Shown: positions 1 to 7,759, numbered from the stretch's first letter. The stretch is DNA of 19,344 nt from DATDCV01 sp036524155 (GCA_036524155.1 DATDCV010000411.1:1-19344); one strand, 5' to 3'. Notes: generated from the sequence alone by a model not told the origin. Translations and numbers: made by a program.

Positions 1-50
1 AGCCCATGAGAGGTGAGATTACTGACATTCTGCAGGTGGAGCAAGTTGAG

Positions 51-150
51 CCTCAGTCTTGGGTCGGAGCGCCGAGTTGCACTCGGCTTACACGCGGCCG
101 TCGGCGCGCTTAAGCCGAGTACAACTCGGCGCTCCGACCCAAGACTGAGG
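51..150. repeat. Palindromic intergenic element, copy 1
   Basis: This is a near-perfect inverted repeat: the left arm 51-90 is complementary to 111-150 with one mismatch (80/121) around a 20-base centre. Each arm also contains its own small hairpin, GCCGAGT-TGC-ACTCGGC at 71-87 and GCCGAGT-ACA-ACTCGGC at 114-130. It starts 10 bases past the glycosyltransferase stop codon, so it would be transcribed into that gene's 3' end. A second copy lies at 1755-1866 in the same orientation, with 94 of 98 core bases identical. It contains no transposase gene. It resembles REP/BIME or MITE-type non-autonomous elements; which of these it is cannot be decided from two copies. Confidence 0.9.
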
Positions 151-160
151 GGTGACCGCC

Positions 161-1678
161 TCAATAGAGCTGCAAGCAGCCGATGCGGAAGACCTTCGAT
201 CTATGGTACCGATACGATTCCGTAAAAAAACGCGGTTTTGTTGGTGTCGGGCCACGCGCACCGTGCGCTTCGGCCCAGAGGCTGAGGTGGTCCGGCGGTG
301 CGTCGTTTCGTCGGGCATCCCAAACAAGAAAGCAATGCGTGTAATTCGTACGGAATAACGGCAACAGCTCGATATAGAGCTGCGTTGCGTGGAGCGTGCC
401 TAACCGCAGGTTGCCGGCGAGGAGTTTGCTATCGCACAGCAGCAGCGAATCGGGCGGCACCAGCGGTCGAATGGCTTTGGCGATCTGAGCGTACGGGCGA
501 GTAAGCGGTTCCTCCCGTTTCAGGCGCTCCGCGACCAGGAGACGTCCGGGCATGACTGTGGCGACGGCAACCATCACGACGAGGGTCAGCCCGGTGATCC
601 ACTTAAGCCGCAACGGATCAAGACGAGCTTGCACCAGCGCCACGGCCGCAATGGGCAGCATGACCAGGATTGGCTGGAACCAGCGTTCTTTAAATCCCGT
701 CGCTCGCGCGAAAACGACCAACAGCACCAACACGAATCCAATGATTGCCCAGGATGTGAAGATGAGCTGGCGATAGGCAGGTCTCTCCGCAGCCGGTGGG
801 GCCATCCGGGCAGGGGCCCTCGAAAATAACAGCAAGTAGATCAGGCTCAACGGGGCAGTGAATGAGATCATCGACTGAACGAGGTTCTTGAGGCCCAACC
901 CGGTGACCTGAATCCAGGAGAGAGACTGTTTGAACTCGAGCTTGGAGGAAGTCAGAAGTGCCAGATCGCGATTCTCGAGCATCCACAGGCCACTGGGCAG
1001 GAAAATGAGCAGCGCGATGCCGGCGCTCAGCAGCAGGCGCGGGTTGAGCAGGGCGGACCTGGTGGCATTCAGCACGAATCCCGCGAGCAGCAGTCCCAGG
1101 AGCCAAAGCACATAGTTGAATTTCGAAATGCAACCGAATCCGGCACACAACCCGAAGCCGATATACCAGCGGAGACCCCTGGTGTCCTGAAGCTTGAGAA
1201 ATGAAAACAGGGTGGCTACCGACAGGGTCGCTGAGAGGACCGAATGGGTTAGATCGCGCTGCGATTCCCAGGCGATGGAGGGTATGTAGAATAATGAAAG
1301 TGCCGCAGCAACGCCGGCCACCGGGCTGCGCGTCACGAGTCGCGCGGTGGCGAACGTGAGCACATAAGTCGAGAACAACAGCAAATTCTTGAGCAACGAC
1401 AGTGCGAGCACGGAGGTGCCGAACACTCTGAATAGAAGCATCTGCAGCCAGATGTACAGGGGCGGGTCCGTGGCGTAACCCCAGCTGAATTTTTGGCTGA
1501 GCACTACGGCTTCCGATTCATCGAGGTCGACACTGTTGGAGCTGATCACCCGCAAGAAGACCTGCAAGGCGAAATAGCCGGCCAGCAATGCGACGAGTTG
1601 CTTTGAGGTCGGCCAATAAGCCTGCGCTGCCTCGCGAGGGGGTTCGGGAAGGGGCGCTTGCTCTGGTATCATCGTCAT
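161..1678 (-). CDS. GT39-family (PMT/ArnT-like) membrane glycosyltransferase
   Basis: The product is a polytopic membrane protein of about 505 residues. It would transfer a sugar from a polyprenyl-phosphate donor to a lipid, protein or glycan on the outer face of the inner membrane. The first transmembrane segment (LVALLAGYFALQVFLRVI) is followed by the acidic loop signature DLDESEAVVLSQ (D51, D53, E54), then DPPLYIW, typical of the first periplasmic loop of PMT_2/GT39 enzymes. About ten further hydrophobic segments and a soluble C-terminal tail follow. The ATG at 1678 is chosen. An in-frame TTG at 1735 would add 19 hydrophilic residues and neither start has a Shine-Dalgarno sequence. It follows two ABC permease genes on the same strand and is bracketed by palindromic elements. 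The acceptor and sugar are unknown. Confidence 0.82.
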   Translation of the reverse strand: MTMIPEQAPLPEPPREAAQAYWPTSKQLVALLAGYFALQVFLRVISSNSVDLDESEAVVLSQKFSWGYATDPPLYIWLQMLLFRVFGTSVLALSLLKNLLLFSTYVLTFATARLVTRSPVAGVAAALSLFYIPSIAWESQRDLTHSVLSATLSVATLFSFLKLQDTRGLRWYIGFGLCAGFGCISKFNYVLWLLGLLLAGFVLNATRSALLNPRLLLSAGIALLIFLPSGLWMLENRDLALLTSSKLEFKQSLSWIQVTGLGLKNLVQSMISFTAPLSLIYLLLFSRAPARMAPPAAERPAYRQLIFTSWAIIGFVLVLLVVFARATGFKERWFQPILVMLPIAAVALVQARLDPLRLKWITGLTLVVMVAVATVMPGRLLVAERLKREEPLTRPYAQIAKAIRPLVPPDSLLLCDSKLLAGNLRLGTLHATQLYIELLPLFRTNYTHCFLVWDARRNDAPPDHLSLWAEAHGARGPTPTKPRFFTESYRYHRSKVFRIGCLQLY

Positions 1679-1754
1679 CGGCCTGGGGTCGGATGAGTCA
1701 GGCTCCAGTGAAGCGGCAAGCCGGGGCGTTGTCAAAGCAACTCAATCGGTCCGA

Positions 1755-1866
1755 GTATCCGCTCAGTCTTGGGTCGGAGCGCCGAGTTGCACTCGGCTTA
1801 CACGCGGCCATCGGCGCGCTTAAGCCGATTAAAAATCGGCGCTCCGACCCAAGACTGAGCGGATAC
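1755..1866. repeat. Palindromic intergenic element, copy 2
   Basis: This is a second copy of the 51-150 element, in the same orientation. The palindrome reaches further out here (GTATCCG on the left, CGGATAC on the right), giving 112 bases. The core differs from copy 1 at four sites: one in the centre (1810) and three in the right internal hairpin, which reads GCCGATTAAAAATCGGC at 1824-1840. Two of those three changes (1829 and 1835) form a compensating G-C to T-A pair. The local hairpin stays perfect, while the long-range pairing to the left arm gains mismatches. The copy lies between the stop of the ABC permease (1942) and the start of the glycosyltransferase, so it is transcribed between them if they are one operon. 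Confidence 0.9.
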
Positions 1867-1941
1867 CGGTCCGGGCTACTCATGCGCGCGCGCGGTAGGC
1901 TCCCGGATGCGAAACCTGAAAGCCGGCCGAAACGAAAGACT

Positions 1942-2796
1942 TCACGAACTGGCACTGGTGTATCTGCGCACGGAAGTTCGCCAACCCCACTCGGAAACCG
2001 CGAAACACACGCAGCCCATCAGCAGCAGGGCCAGCAGAGGACCCGCGTCCGACAGCTTGCTCACCAGCACCCGCACCGGCACGTTCGAGACCAACAGCAT
2101 AGGGATTGCAAAGGTGAAAACCGCCTTGAATACGCCGCGGAAGGCCTCGTCGGGCATGCGCGCAACCTGGAACAAATTGTAATAACCCCAGACGATGCCC
2201 TGGGCCCGCACCGTCCAGAAGCTGATGCTCGCCAGTAGAAACATCAGCGAATAATGGATCAAGATTCCGACCGCGCAGAGCACGAAAAAGGCGAGCGCCT
2301 GGGGCAGGCTTGGAACGAAGTGCAGTTGTTTGGCGGCGTAAGCCATAACCGCGAGCGCGGAGCCGGCGTTGACAAAGGCGCCCAGGTCAACCTGTCGTAA
2401 CGAGACGACAAACCTGGTGTTAACGGGCAGCAGTAAAAGAAAGTCCAGTTTGCCCGTGCGCACCAATTCGGAAAGATTCGCGCAATTGATCAGAAAGAAA
2501 GCCTGGAACACCTGCTGAATGAAATGGCTCGCCCCGATCAGCATGACCACCTGCCATTTGGTCCAGGTGCCGATGTGATCTGTTTGTAAGTACAGGACCG
2601 CAATGAAACTGAGCTGCAAGCCAAACCACAATAGCTCCACGACGATCCACAGGAGGAAGTTCGTTTTGAAGCTCATCTCCCGGGTAACGGAGTTCTTCCA
2701 CAGCGCGCCGTAAACCCCCAGATACCGGAGCACGGTCTTGCCCGGCGAGGCGGGACCGTCGTTCGCTTCTGCCCTTAGCTTGTCCTGTCTGTCCAT
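1942..2796 (-). CDS. ABC-2 type transporter permease, second subunit
   Basis: This is a 284-residue integral membrane protein with about six hydrophobic segments. It belongs to the ABC-2 permease type (the COG3694-like half of a two-permease exporter, by recalled resemblance). The N-terminus is cytoplasmic and charged; the first membrane segment is TNFLLWIVVELLWFGLQLSF. The motif SELVRTGKLDFLLLLPVNTRF matches the family's conserved cytoplasmic loop (R-x-G-x-L-D-x-x-L-x-x-P). The start at 2796 is preferred because a GGAGG lies 9 bases upstream. The ATG at 2805 overlaps the previous stop as ATGA and is an alternative. It would pair with the preceding permease to make the exporter channel, driven by an ATPase not found here. 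The substrate is unknown. Confidence 0.85.
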   Translation of the reverse strand: MDRQDKLRAEANDGPASPGKTVLRYLGVYGALWKNSVTREMSFKTNFLLWIVVELLWFGLQLSFIAVLYLQTDHIGTWTKWQVVMLIGASHFIQQVFQAFFLINCANLSELVRTGKLDFLLLLPVNTRFVVSLRQVDLGAFVNAGSALAVMAYAAKQLHFVPSLPQALAFFVLCAVGILIHYSLMFLLASISFWTVRAQGIVWGYYNLFQVARMPDEAFRGVFKAVFTFAIPMLLVSNVPVRVLVSKLSDAGPLLALLLMGCVCFAVSEWGWRTSVRRYTSASS

Positions 2797-2801
2797 GAAG
2801 C

Positions 2802-3608
2802 TCATCCTCCAACCGCTGAGTAATGGCGAATTCCGCGCGCCCACATCCAACGGGCCAGGCCGTAGGCACCCAGTACCCAGATGAGCTGGATTAAGAAGCC
2901 GTGCGTAAGCTCCGGCCCCGTCACCTTGCCCATGTAGATGCTGACCGGGAAGTAAAGTTGATAGGGGAAGGGAGTGAGGTAAAGCGCCTGCTGCAAACCC
3001 GGCGGCAGAATATCGAGCGGGAACAAGTGGCCGCTGGCGATATATTCAAAAGCGAACACAATAAAGATAAAGGTGGAGACCTCCAGAACCCAAAAGGCCA
3101 GCATCGCCAACGCGTAGGAAATGAAAAACTGCAACAACGCGGTCAAAACGACGGAAACCAGGAAAAGACCGAAGGTCGCCCAGTCCGCGGGAAAAACGAA
3201 ATACCGGCGCAGGCAGAGCGAAAAGACCGCCAGGGGTATGGCGGCGACAGCCAGGTAGGTAAGGCGGCCCGAGAAGAAAAGGCAGAGCCGGAAGGCAAGG
3301 TAGTCCAGCGGTTTCAGCAGGAACTGGCTGATATTGCCGTCCTTAATGTCGGCGGCGATTTGCCAGTCGTCTTCGTTTACCGCCGTCAGCGCATCGACCA
3401 GCGTGATCAGCAGGTAATAGGAAATCATCTGGCCCAAGGAATACGCCCCCACCATGGCCCCCGTGCCCTTGCCTTCATAGATTGTCTGCCAGACGTACAG
3501 GACCGCCACTAACGGGATGAAGCCGAAGACCGTGCGCGCAAGAAAATTGAACCGGTACGTCAGATTGTTCTGAATACCGATATTTAACACGTGCCAGTAC
3601 TTCTTCAT
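2802..3608 (-). CDS. ABC-2 type transporter permease, first subunit
   Basis: This is a 268-residue polytopic membrane protein with about six hydrophobic segments, resembling the COG4587-like permeases that occur beside a second ABC-2 permease. The start ATG at 3608 gives MKKYWHVLNIGIQNNLTYRF, a short cytoplasmic lead into the first membrane segment, as is usual. The loop IKDGNISQFLLKPLDYLAFR carries the family's G-N-(I/L)-S-x-x-L-L-(K/R)-P-x-(D/E)Y signature. Its stop overlaps a possible start of the next permease by four bases, so the two are translationally coupled or nearly so. The reading frame stays open upstream to 3908, but that part is GC-rich, lacks family resemblance and runs into the oppositely oriented zwf gene. 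Confidence 0.85.
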   Translation of the reverse strand: MKKYWHVLNIGIQNNLTYRFNFLARTVFGFIPLVAVLYVWQTIYEGKGTGAMVGAYSLGQMISYYLLITLVDALTAVNEDDWQIAADIKDGNISQFLLKPLDYLAFRLCLFFSGRLTYLAVAAIPLAVFSLCLRRYFVFPADWATFGLFLVSVVLTALLQFFISYALAMLAFWVLEVSTFIFIVFAFEYIASGHLFPLDILPPGLQQALYLTPFPYQLYFPVSIYMGKVTGPELTHGFLIQLIWVLGAYGLARWMWARGIRHYSAVGG

Positions 3609-3822
3609 GAGATCTTGCGGCGGAGGCTCGCACTTAGGCTGGGCGCTTTCCTGCGGCCTCCCAAATCCAATCGGGTTTACCCTGGCAGAGGATCCGGTTG
3701 GCTTCAAGGGTGGAACGAACGAGAGCGCGTTTTTTCGCGCGGTTCGGGTGCCGCTTGCGCCTCCCTGGCTGAAACCGGGACATACAGTTGAAATTTCCGG
3801 CGACGTCGACGATGCTGCGCAC

Positions 3823-5439
3823 GTGAACCAAACCCTGGCAGTTGAAAGCGCCGGCCCGTGCCGGCCGGGAGAATCTCGAAAGCCAGTTGACCCGTGCTCC
3901 ATCGTCATCTTTGGGGCCAGTGGCGATTTGACAGCGCGGAAGCTGATCCCGGCGCTGTATCACCTCGCGAAAGAGAAGCAAATGCCGCCGGAGTTCCGCA
4001 TCATCGGTTTCGCGCGGCGCGAGAAGTCCGACGACTCGTGGCGGCAGGAGCTGCGCCAGGATTTGGACCGGTTCTCGCGGACGAAACCGGTCGACGAAGC
4101 AGTCTGGCGGGACTTTGCCGGACATGTGGTGTACCGCCAGGGCGACCTGACCGATATGGGCGCTTACGAACGATTGGAAAACGATCTAGATTCGTTTGGG
4201 GCTGAGCCCTTGCGGAAGAATATCCTGTTTTACCTCGCAACGTCGCCCAGCCAGTTCGGAATCGTCGCGCAGCAACTGCGACGGGCCGGCCTGCTGCACG
4301 ATGAGAGCGGGCGGGATGGCACGGGATGGCAGCGAATCGTTGTGGAGAAGCCGTTCGGCCACGATCTCGAATCCGCCCGCCTGCTGAACCAGGAACTCAC
4401 GCGCTTTGCCTCCGAAGATCAGGTGTTTCGGATCGACCATTACCTGGGCAAGGAAACCGTCCAGAACATTTTGATGTTCCGTTTCTCGAACGCGATTTTC
4501 GAGCGGCTATGGAGCCGGGATTCGATCGAGCACGTGCAGATCACGGTCAGCGAGGAACTGGGTGTCGGCGAGCGCGGCGGCTATTATGAGGAAGCGGGCG
4601 CGCTTCGGGACATGGTTCAGAACCATTTGCTGCAAGTCCTCTCGCTCATCGCCATGGAACCGCCGGTTTCATTGGAAGCCGAAGCCGTCCGGGACGAGAA
4701 GGTCAAGCTGCTGCGTTCCATTCGTCCGATGAATGCCGAGGACGTCGCGCGGCAGGTCGTACGCGGTCAATACTTCGCCGGAAAGGTTGACGGCCAGATG
4801 CGTGTCGGGTATCGGCAGGAACTCAAAGTCAAACCGGATTCGAACGTCGAAACTTTTGTCGCCTTGAAGCTGTTAATCGACAATTGGCGGTGGTCCGGCG
4901 TTCCTTTTTACCTGCGCACCGGCAAGAGCCTGCCGGCGAGTGCCAGCGAGGTGCGGGTGCAATTCCGGCCGACGCCGCACGTGTTGTTCGCCGCGCAGTG
5001 CGCCCATAACCTCGACGCAAATTCGCTGGCATTGCGCTTGCAGCCAAACGAAGGCATCACGTTGCGATTTAACGGCAAGGTCCCCGGCACCAGTCTCGAG
5101 GTTCGCCCCGTGCGCATGCACTTCAGCTACGATGCCGAATTCGGAGCGTACACGCCTGAAGCCTATGAGCGCTTGCTGCTCGAGGCGATGGTCGGAGATG
5201 CGACGTTGTTTATTCGGCGAGACGAGGTGGAAACCGCCTGGCGGATCGTCGATTCCATCCGCGCGGGCTGGGACGACAAACCGCTGACCAACCGGGAATT
5301 CTATTCCGCCGGGACGTGGGGGCCGGTCGCGGCTGACGACCTGTTGAGCCGGGAAGGCCATGTGTGGCACGAGCCCTTAGCCGGAAATGGTGAGCTGGCG
5401 TTGGCGGCGGCGGAACGGGCGAGACGGGGAAATACTTGA
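3823..5439 (+). CDS. zwf: Glucose-6-phosphate 1-dehydrogenase
   Basis: This cytosolic enzyme oxidises glucose 6-phosphate to 6-phosphogluconolactone with NADP or NAD, opening the oxidative pentose phosphate pathway. The Rossmann signature GASGDLTARKLIPALYHL lies near the N-terminus. The substrate-binding block RIDHYLGKE is at residues 203-211, with H206 and K210. The probable catalytic base H268 lies in MVQNHLLQVL, 62 residues after H206, the spacing known for the Leuconostoc enzyme (H178/H240). The product is 538 residues with the GTG start at 3823. No ATG lies close to the Rossmann motif and the only upstream ATG (3607) adds unsupported sequence, so the start is uncertain. pgl follows at once, making a functional pair; gnd is not in the window. 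Confidence 0.95.
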   Translation: MNQTLAVESAGPCRPGESRKPVDPCSIVIFGASGDLTARKLIPALYHLAKEKQMPPEFRIIGFARREKSDDSWRQELRQDLDRFSRTKPVDEAVWRDFAGHVVYRQGDLTDMGAYERLENDLDSFGAEPLRKNILFYLATSPSQFGIVAQQLRRAGLLHDESGRDGTGWQRIVVEKPFGHDLESARLLNQELTRFASEDQVFRIDHYLGKETVQNILMFRFSNAIFERLWSRDSIEHVQITVSEELGVGERGGYYEEAGALRDMVQNHLLQVLSLIAMEPPVSLEAEAVRDEKVKLLRSIRPMNAEDVARQVVRGQYFAGKVDGQMRVGYRQELKVKPDSNVETFVALKLLIDNWRWSGVPFYLRTGKSLPASASEVRVQFRPTPHVLFAAQCAHNLDANSLALRLQPNEGITLRFNGKVPGTSLEVRPVRMHFSYDAEFGAYTPEAYERLLLEAMVGDATLFIRRDEVETAWRIVDSIRAGWDDKPLTNREFYSAGTWGPVAADDLLSREGHVWHEPLAGNGELALAAAERARRGNT

Positions 5440-5471
5440 ATGTTGAGCCGAGGAAGGTGGTCGGAGCGACG

Positions 5472-6197
5472 ATGACCGGGGGCAATATCGAGCTGACAAG
5501 ATTCGACACGGCGCAAGAGCTCGCGTGCGGCGCGGCAAGGCGGTTCCTTGCATTCGCCAATAGCGAGTCGTGCCCTCGGCTGCATGTCGCTCTGGCGGGT
5601 GGTCGTATCGCGGGCCGGTTTTTCAGCGCTGTAGCCGGGCCGCCGCGCCCGGAAAAGCGGGCCCTTGATCGCATTCATTTCTTTTGGGGGGACGAGCGCT
5701 GCGTCCCACCAGAACACCCAGAGAGTAATTACGGACTGGCGCGGGACCGTCTGTTCCTGCCCCTCGGAATTCCTGAAGATCGAGTCCACCGGATTCGCGG
5801 CGAGTTGAGCCCCGCACGAGCGGCCGATGAAGCCGCGGCCGAGTTGTGGCGAGTCGGCGTGCCCCGCCAGGCGGAGCAGCCGGTGCTTGACCTGATTATA
5901 CTGGGGATGGGGGAGGATGGCCACGTGGCGTCGCTTTTTCCCAACGAGCCGATGGAAATGATGGCCGATCCGGCGGTGTTTCGTCCGGTTGTGGCGCCAA
6001 AGCCACCCCCCGCCCGAGTCACAATCGGCTACCCGGCCATCGCTGCGGCCCGAAGGATCTGGGTGCTGGCCTCGGGTCCAGGCAAGCAAACGGCCCTCAA
6101 GGAGTCATTGACCAAATCGGCCAGCACGCCGCTTGGGCGGCTGCTGGACGTCTGTTCTCGAGTCCAAATCTTTACTGATCTTTTGCCCGCGAACTGA
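5472..6197 (+). CDS. pgl: 6-phosphogluconolactonase (DevB/NagB-like fold)
   Basis: This 241-residue cytosolic enzyme hydrolyses 6-phosphoglucono-1,5-lactone, the product of the preceding zwf gene, to 6-phosphogluconate. Family blocks in order are the phosphate-binding region HVALAGGRIAGRFF, the strand HFFWGDERCVPPEHPESNYG, and LDLIILGMGEDGHVASLFPN. The last carries the Gly-Glu-Asp-Gly-His motif of the catalytic site. The ATG at 5472 is chosen because a GGAG lies five bases upstream. A TTG at 5436 overlaps the zwf stop and would add 12 residues. Gene order and near-overlap with zwf imply co-transcription. Confidence 0.95.
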   Translation: MTGGNIELTRFDTAQELACGAARRFLAFANSESCPRLHVALAGGRIAGRFFSAVAGPPRPEKRALDRIHFFWGDERCVPPEHPESNYGLARDRLFLPLGIPEDRVHRIRGELSPARAADEAAAELWRVGVPRQAEQPVLDLIILGMGEDGHVASLFPNEPMEMMADPAVFRPVVAPKPPPARVTIGYPAIAAARRIWVLASGPGKQTALKESLTKSASTPLGRLLDVCSRVQIFTDLLPAN

Positions 6198-6463
6198 GGG
6201 GTCCCGTGGAGAATTGCAGGCCCCGAGGGGGAGGAATCGTCCTTTCGGCCGAGCCGGCAGGGCGCCTCGAGGGAAAAACAAACGAGAAGGATTCAAACGC
6301 GGGCGCTCAGGCAAGTGGAGAACCGAGCTGTAACCGGTTCGCATGCAACAGCGTGCCTTTGGCCCGGAGCCCATCGCCGGTCTTTGTTCTTACGGGTCCT
6401 CCCATCGTCACGCAGTTGTCTTGCATTAAATCGCCCGAAGGTTGAGCCGGCAAAAAAATCTTT
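6198..6463. other. Intergenic stretch with no recognised gene
   Basis: This stretch lies between the pgl stop and the accA-leader promoter. I see no reading frame with family resemblance and no RNA gene. The only structure noted is a weak GAACCG/CGGTTC inverted repeat near 6319-6345 without a T-tract, which is not convincing as a terminator for zwf-pgl. Confidence 0.5.
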
Positions 6464-6492
6464 TTGAACAACTCGCTCGAGTGGTGTATCTA
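6464..6492 (+). promoter_or_regulatory. Sigma70-like promoter of the accA leader RNA
   Basis: A -35 box TTGAAC (6464-6469) and a -10 box TATCTA (6487-6492) are separated by the ideal 17 bases, directly after an A/T-rich run (CAAAAAAATCTTTTT) unusual for this GC-rich region. The start site would fall near 6499, which leaves an untranslated leader of about 230 bases before accA. The site is predicted from sequence only. Confidence 0.6.
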
Positions 6493-6498
6493 TAAAGG

Positions 6499-6670
6499 TG
6501 TAGCGCGAAGAAGATTTCGCTGTTCGTTTAGGGTTAGTATAGAGGTTTTGCTTGTAATGCGGTTCGAACAGCGAGCAAATAGTTGGCCGCATTACCCTTC
6601 TGAGCGCCTGGGTGAAGGCGTATAAACCTCATCACCACTAAGAGCCGGATGCAAATCCGGCTCTTTGCTT
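6499..6670 (+). ncRNA. Candidate structured leader RNA or small RNA upstream of accA
   Basis: This segment follows the predicted promoter and has no convincing coding frame. It can fold into a three-way junction: P1 GAGGTTT (6542-6548) with AAACCTC (6624-6630), P2 TAATGCGG (6555-6562) with CCGCATTA (6587-6594), and P3 CGCCT (6605-6609) with AGGCG (6616-6620). A competing 10-base helix, TCGCTGTTCG (6517-6526) with CGAACAGCGA (6565-6574), reaches into the P2 loop, so a pseudoknot or a switch between two folds is possible. A GCAA-capped hairpin closes the segment. It matches no riboswitch or housekeeping RNA consensus I can recall, including TPP, SAM, cobalamin, 6S, SRP and tmRNA. It could regulate accA-manA or be a free small RNA. 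Confidence 0.45.
6640..6670 (+). terminator. GNRA-capped terminator-like hairpin before accA
   Basis: A perfect 11-base-pair stem, AAGAGCCGGAT (6640-6650) with ATCCGGCTCTT (6655-6665), is closed by the stable tetraloop GCAA. The following bases TTGCTT are only partly T-rich, so intrinsic termination may be weak or conditional. It ends about 65 bases before the accA start codon. It could end the upstream small RNA, act as the output of a riboswitch, or serve as a processing or stability hairpin. Confidence 0.45.
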
Positions 6671-6731
6671 GTACGCGTGGGGTGAAAAGTGCGTTGCCTA
6701 GGCGGTGCCCAACGACTAAGCTGGCCGGCCG

Positions 6732-7742
6732 ATGAAACATCACCTCGACTTCGAGAAGCCGATTGCTGAGTTGCAGAGCAAGCTCGAGGAGCTGAAGAAA
6801 CACCCCGAAACCCACTCATTGGGGATCAGCGTAGAGGAAGAGGTTTCCCAGATTGAAAGGAAGCTCGAGGAAACTAAACGCCAGATTTTCATGAACCTGA
6901 GTGCGTGGGACCGCATCAAGATCGCCCGGCACCCGAAGCGCCCTTTTACGCTGGACTACATCGAGTCCGCCTTCACGGACTTTTCCGAGCTGCACGGCGA
7001 CCGACTGTACGCCGAAGACCGCGCCGTAGTGGGGGGCTTTGCCTGCCTCGGGTCTCGTCGCACGATGGTGATCGGCACACAGAAGGGCAGAGACACAAAA
7101 GAGAACATCCTGCGCAATTTCGGATCGGCCCACCCGGAGGGTTACCGCAAGGCGCTGCGGCTAATGAAGCTCGCTAACAAGTTCCGGCTGCCGATCATCA
7201 CGCTGATCGACACGGCGGGAGCATACCCCGGCATCGGCGCGGAGGAGCGGCACATCGCAGAGGCGATTGCGGTGAACCTGAGGGAAATGATGCTGTTCGA
7301 GGTGCCGATCATCGCCGCCGTGATCGGTGAGGGTGGTTCGGGGGGGGCCTTGGGGATTGGTGTCGCTGACCGGGTGTTAATCCTGGAAAACGCTTACTAT
7401 TCCGTCATCAGCCCTGAGGGTTGCGCTGCCATTCTATGGAAAGACCGGACGGCAGCCCCCAAGGCCGCCGAGGCGCTCAAAATCACGGCCCGCCACCTGC
7501 TCGAGTTGGGGTTGGTTGATGAAGTAATCCCCGAGCCGCTTGGCGGCGCCCACACGGACCCCGACAAGACCGCAACGAGTCTCAAGAACACGCTTGTGAA
7601 GCACCTCGACGAGCTCCTGGCCTTTCCGGTTCCGGAGATGCTAAAGCGGCGCTATGCCAAATTTCGCAGTTTCGGCCACTTCAACGAAAAGCAGGCCAAA
7701 TCCGCCGGCAAACCAGCGGCAAAATCGGGGCGGACCTCCTGA
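6732..7742 (+). CDS. accA: Acetyl-CoA carboxylase carboxyltransferase subunit alpha
   Basis: This 336-residue cytosolic protein, with AccD, transfers the carboxyl group from biotinylated AccB to acetyl-CoA, giving malonyl-CoA for fatty acid synthesis. The N-terminal helical segment (residues 1-60, FEKPIAELQSKLEEL and a second amphipathic helix) is typical of AccA. The crotonase-fold core follows, with GDRLYAEDRAVVGGFA, TLIDTAGAYPGIGAEERHIA and the oxyanion region GEGGSGGALGIGVADRVLIL. SPEGCAAILWKD completes the signature. The length is close to the usual 315-320 plus a short C-terminal Lys/Ala-rich tail. The leader is long and structured. manA follows after 17 bases, so the two may be co-transcribed. 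accB, accC and accD are not in the window. Confidence 0.96.
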   Translation: MKHHLDFEKPIAELQSKLEELKKHPETHSLGISVEEEVSQIERKLEETKRQIFMNLSAWDRIKIARHPKRPFTLDYIESAFTDFSELHGDRLYAEDRAVVGGFACLGSRRTMVIGTQKGRDTKENILRNFGSAHPEGYRKALRLMKLANKFRLPIITLIDTAGAYPGIGAEERHIAEAIAVNLREMMLFEVPIIAAVIGEGGSGGALGIGVADRVLILENAYYSVISPEGCAAILWKDRTAAPKAAEALKITARHLLELGLVDEVIPEPLGGAHTDPDKTATSLKNTLVKHLDELLAFPVPEMLKRRYAKFRSFGHFNEKQAKSAGKPAAKSGRTS

Positions 7743-7759
7743 GCGACTCTGCCCCACGG

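Noticed and set aside
13..225. Short open frames crossing the palindromic elements (also around 1588-2238)
   Set aside because: Their translations (SLGSERRVALGLHAA) come from the repeat DNA itself, which explains why similar short proteins appear at both copies.
6559..6574. tRNA-like GGTTCGAAC in the accA leader
   Set aside because: The bases around it do not form a five-pair T-stem, and no acceptor or anticodon arms are present.
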